IMG/VR virus record: IMGVR_UViG_3300032164_000028
Location: 1 to 41,597 of that record
Origin: a virus
Strand: one strand, 5' to 3'
DNA length: 41,597 bases
A program made the position numbers and the translations under genes. The number at the start of each line of letters is the position of its first letter. Within the stretch, counting starts at the first letter, position 1. Below the pieces are notes generated by a model, which was not told where the DNA came from, ran no database searches, and was given only the letters and a program-made list of their open reading frames with translations. Below, piece after piece: positions 39,121 through 41,597 of the stretch.

Positions 39121-40923
39121 GTGAAAAGTGAGATTTCAAACTGTACCACCGAGGGCGAAGAAGAGGACGAAGAGGCGGCCTACCACGACAGTCCGGCGCT
39201 ACCAGACGAAAAATCAGTCGCATGCGTCACAAGGGCAGTCAATAAGAACGGAACTCTGCGGGAAATCTTCAAGGCCAAAAAGTCGGACTTCGTCAGAAAC
39301 CTCATTTTCTTGGATGGCGCCAAATTCGACTTCACCGGAAGAGGTTACCTGCGGCCTCTCTACGACTCGAACCACAAGCGGGTCCTGCTCAAAACGGCGC
39401 GTCAGGTGGAGAAGACAACGTACCTCGCTAACAACCTGACGATCACCTCTGTCGTCACCCCGTACAACAAGAGCCTCTATGTCTCCCCGTCCCACACCCA
39501 GACGAGGCAGTTCAGCAACGAGAAGCTCAGACCATCCATAGAGCGCAGCCCCTACATTAAGAAGTACTTCCAGGATAGCTCTGTCTCTACGCAGGTGTTC
39601 GAGAAGGGTTTCACCAACGGCAGCTACATCTTCCTTCGGTCAGCATTCAGGTCTGCGGATAGAACTCGCGGGATTTCAGCCCGGGTGTTGGCTTTGGACG
39701 AGGTTCAGGATTTTCTGACGACAGAGATCCCCGTTATCATGGAGTGTACCTCCCACTTTCCGGATGCTTCCAACCTGATGGCCGGAACTCCCAAGTCCCA
39801 CGACAACCCGATCGAGCTCTACTGGGCCTCGACAACCCAGAACGAGTGGATGGTGCCTTGCCAGAGCTGCGGGAAGTGGAACTTCCTGGACGAGACTAAC
39901 GTCGCCCCCACGGAGCTCTACACCGCCTACAAGCTGCCACCAGGTCCGGTCTGCAAGCGTTGCGCAAAACCGATTCACCCGCCACTAGGGCAGTGGGTCT
40001 CCTTTCAGAAGGGTCAAGCCATTCAGGGATACCGCATACCCCAGCTCATGGTGCCCTGGATCACGGGCATCGACGCCCAATGGCAGAAGCTGCTCTGGAA
40101 GCGGGACAACTACCCATTCGGCCAATTTAACAACGAAGTCCTGGGCCTATCCTTTGATAGCGCGAGTAAGCCAATAACGCGCGACGAGCTGATGGAGGTC
40201 TGCGGTGACTACGGACTTTGGGACCTGAGAACCCAGGCCGGAACCGAGCATGCCATCCACGATGCCGGAAGATACGCTCTGACGGGCGGGGTCGATTGGG
40301 GTGAGGGAAACGATGGCGCCGAGAAAAGCCCCTCTGGAAAGGTCAGGAACGCGTCCTACACGGTGCATACAATTGGCGGGTATGTGAATCAGAAGAAGTG
40401 GAAGGTCCTCTACATTCGGAAATACGAGGGGCGCGATATTGACCCTGACTTCGTCGTTCGGGACATTGCCAGGGTCACAAACCTCCTGGGTGTCAAGGTG
40501 ACAGGCGTAGACTGGGGCCATGGCTGGGGTGTGAACAACGTGCTCGTCCGTATGCTCGGCGTCAGCCGGGTCGCCCAATTTCAGTACCTGCCTAAGCTCA
40601 AACAACGGCTCAAGTGGGACTCGCTCGGGCAGCGGTTCCATCTGCAGAGAAACTTTATGCTATCCGAGCTCTTCTTTGACATCAAGCACGGGCTCGTAGA
40701 ATTCCCGAGATGGAAAGACTTCGAGTACTTTGCCAGGGACATTCTCGGCATCTACACCGAATACATCGAGTATCGGCGCGAGGTGAAGTACGACCACCGG
40801 CCCTCGGATCCGGACGACTTCTTCCACTCTTTGCATTATGCAAAGCTGATGTCCGATATCTATGCCGGTAAAAGTCGTCGGTACACCATTGATGCCGTCG
40901 ACGTCGGCGGCGGTTACTCCTAG
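39121..40923 (+). CDS. terL: Terminase large subunit
   Basis: 600 residues from GTG 39121; AGGAG lies in AGGAGAGGCACT just upstream. ATPase: KTARQVEKTT (91-100; Glu replaces the Gly before Lys of the classic Walker A), Walker B VLALDEVQ (Asp193 Glu194), coupling motif MAGTPKS (~220). A zinc-ribbon-like Cys4 (Cys247, Cys250, Cys278, Cys281) lies between. RNase-H-like nuclease: GGVDWGEGND (Asp392), VTGVDWGHGWG (Asp464), SDPDDFFHS (Asp565/566). It cuts concatemers and pumps DNA into the head through the portal. The N-terminus appears truncated and re-started (see the repeat at 38740). Acidic EEEDEEAA lies near residues 13-20. Confidence 0.93.
   Translation: MKSEISNCTTEGEEEDEEAAYHDSPALPDEKSVACVTRAVNKNGTLREIFKAKKSDFVRNLIFLDGAKFDFTGRGYLRPLYDSNHKRVLLKTARQVEKTTYLANNLTITSVVTPYNKSLYVSPSHTQTRQFSNEKLRPSIERSPYIKKYFQDSSVSTQVFEKGFTNGSYIFLRSAFRSADRTRGISARVLALDEVQDFLTTEIPVIMECTSHFPDASNLMAGTPKSHDNPIELYWASTTQNEWMVPCQSCGKWNFLDETNVAPTELYTAYKLPPGPVCKRCAKPIHPPLGQWVSFQKGQAIQGYRIPQLMVPWITGIDAQWQKLLWKRDNYPFGQFNNEVLGLSFDSASKPITRDELMEVCGDYGLWDLRTQAGTEHAIHDAGRYALTGGVDWGEGNDGAEKSPSGKVRNASYTVHTIGGYVNQKKWKVLYIRKYEGRDIDPDFVVRDIARVTNLLGVKVTGVDWGHGWGVNNVLVRMLGVSRVAQFQYLPKLKQRLKWDSLGQRFHLQRNFMLSELFFDIKHGLVEFPRWKDFEYFARDILGIYTEYIEYRREVKYDHRPSDPDDFFHSLHYAKLMSDIYAGKSRRYTIDAVDVGGGYS
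39134..39149 (+). repeat. 16-bp direct repeat, copy 2 (inside the terminase start)
   Basis: TTTCAAACTGTACCAC, identical to 38740-38755. It covers codons 5-10 of the current terminase frame. Confidence 0.95.
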
Positions 40924-40956
40924 TGGTCCTGGGAGGCATCGCGCGGGTTCATGGTT

Positions 40957-40984
40957 TCTCCAAGCGCATCAAGGCGCTTGGAGA
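40957..40984 (+). terminator. Strong hairpin after the terminase gene
   Basis: TCTCCAAGCGC (40957-40967), loop ATCAAG, GCGCTTGGAGA (40974-40984): 11 perfect base pairs. Outer GGTT (40953) and AACC (40990) can extend it. No U-run follows, so it may be a factor-dependent terminator or an RNA-processing/stability element. The next ~90 bases are AT-rich with GTAAAT/ATTTAC (41019-41043). Confidence 0.5.
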
Positions 40985-41077
40985 TCTCTAACCACCGCAA
41001 ATTTCTGCTGAAGTCATCGTAAATTACTGCTAATGGTATTTACAGCGCCTGGAATAATTTACTTAAGTGGGGTTGAC

Positions 41078-41485
41078 GTGAGCATCGAAGCCATAGCCGC
41101 TAAAAGAAAGGCTCGCTATGAGAGGACGAAGGCTGAGGTCAGAAAGAAAGCAAGGGCATACTACCTTGCCAACAGGGAGCGGCTCTGCGCTCAAAGCAGA
41201 GAGTACGGCCGAAAGCACCGAGTTAGTAAAGCCGTTAAGACAAAGACGTATAACGAAGAAAACAAGGACCACATCCGGACAAGGAGTAGACACTGCAAGA
41301 CGAACAGGGAAGAGATAGCTGCACGGCGCGAGGGTTCCGCAGAGAGAAGAACCGAATACCAAAAAGAGTATTACAAGAAAAACAAAGATCGGCTAATGGC
41401 CACTCAGAAATTGAGGCGGGATAAGGAAGCACATGACAAAAGAGAAAAGGCGCGTTTGGGATCAGACGTACAAGGAAAAGCATAA
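41078..41485 (+). CDS. Probable HNH homing-endonuclease-type gene, N-terminal part (frame-broken)
   Basis: 135 residues if started at GTG 41078 (GGGG five bases upstream); an ATG frame from 41033 has no good signal. The sequence is built of short basic helical repeats: KARAYYLANRERLCAQ, SREYGRKHRVSKAV, KTYNEENKDHIRTRS, KEYYKKNKDRLMATQ. This Tyr/Asn-Lys/Arg pattern is typical of the repetitive N-terminal arm of phage HNH homing endonucleases (family comparison from memory). The frame stops at 41485 although the same repeat pattern goes on in the +1 frame from 41433. Confidence 0.6.
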   Translation: MSIEAIAAKRKARYERTKAEVRKKARAYYLANRERLCAQSREYGRKHRVSKAVKTKTYNEENKDHIRTRSRHCKTNREEIAARREGSAERRTEYQKEYYKKNKDRLMATQKLRRDKEAHDKREKARLGSDVQGKA

Positions 41486-41597
41486 AGACACAGCGGCTGC
41501 AGATCGGGAGGCCTATAATGAGAAGAACAAAGAGGTTCTAGCTGCCTACCAGCGCGCGTACTACCAAAAGAATAAGGAGAGGAAAATTGCGTACAGC
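41433..41597 (+). CDS. Continuation of the repetitive HNH-type gene in another frame (partial)
   Basis: ATG 41433, open to the window edge (55 codons). KNKEVLAAYQRAYYQKNKER continues the repeat pattern of the upstream frame. Overlap with that frame is 53 bases. Either a frameshift, a programmed shift or a sequencing error splits one gene, or two related small genes overlap. The catalytic HNH domain, if any, lies beyond the window. Confidence 0.5.
   Translation, partial: MTKEKRRVWDQTYKEKHKDTAAADREAYNEKNKEVLAAYQRAYYQKNKERKIAYS

Noticed and set aside
38756-39133. Group I or group II intron upstream of the terminase
   Set aside because: I could not find a convincing group I core or a group II domain V. 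The direct repeat and new start codon fit an insertion better, though a degenerate intron is not excluded.
1-41597. tRNA genes
   Set aside because: No cloverleaf-compatible T-arm plus acceptor pairing was found by eye; a tRNA scan would settle this.

Overview
The window is part of a large tailed-bacteriophage genome, not a bacterial chromosome. It carries a portal protein, a large terminase with ATPase, zinc-ribbon and nuclease motifs, tail-collar, tail-fibre and baseplate-spike genes, phage-type SSB and HU proteins, and a single-polypeptide RNA polymerase in which the beta and beta-prime subunits are fused. Genes are tightly packed, often overlap by ATGA or GTGA, and usually have clear Shine-Dalgarno sequences, so the host is a bacterium; its identity cannot be read from the sequence. 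No tRNA, CRISPR array, IS element, major capsid, sheath or tape-measure gene was recognised, so the window is only a section of the genome.

Layout. (1) 1-3562: end of a tail-fibre gene, a highly repetitive tail-collar protein, a lipoprotein and two small unknowns. (2) 3563-3860: a structured intergenic region with a hairpin and a promoter-like motif. (3) 3861-18793: one long co-directional run of tail, adhesin and virion genes: two-domain beta proteins, helical unknowns, small fibre-tip-like proteins, a permuted papain/NlpC-P60-like hydrolase, a 1980-residue repetitive fibre protein, and the portal protein with an internal Cys4 zinc-ribbon-like insert. (4) 18799-19492: one leftward gene with its own terminator, and a divergent control region. 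(5) 19493-31735: the fused beta/beta-prime RNA polymerase (2853 residues, about 2022 after removal of two inteins), then a thioredoxin-fold protein, an SNF2-like helicase, a membrane HELGH metalloprotease and a charged unknown. (6) 31728-33380: a leftward island with SSB, HU, a Cys-containing small protein and an unknown. (7) 33448-38664: baseplate spike, a probable baseplate protein, a 661-residue probable virion protein, a second thioredoxin-fold protein and a candidate small terminase. (8) 38665-39120: an AT-rich non-coding block, followed by the large terminase, a strong hairpin and a frame-broken gene of the repetitive type seen in phage HNH homing endonucleases.

How it may fit together. 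A phage polymerase with its own helicase, SSB and HU suggests transcription independent of, or alongside, the host enzyme. A promoter-like 16-mer (14 of 16 identical) occurs at 3707 and 38790. Several proteins around the polymerase share a short aromatic motif (F-W/L-x-G-F-x-K-x-A), which could be a targeting or processing tag.

Most notable observations: two homing-endonuclease inteins in one polymerase, one inside the catalytic Asp motif; an Asn in place of the middle catalytic Asp of that motif; the recurrent FW-x-GF tag; and a 16-bp direct repeat suggesting that a 394-bp AT-rich segment split the 5' end of the terminase gene and provided a new start.
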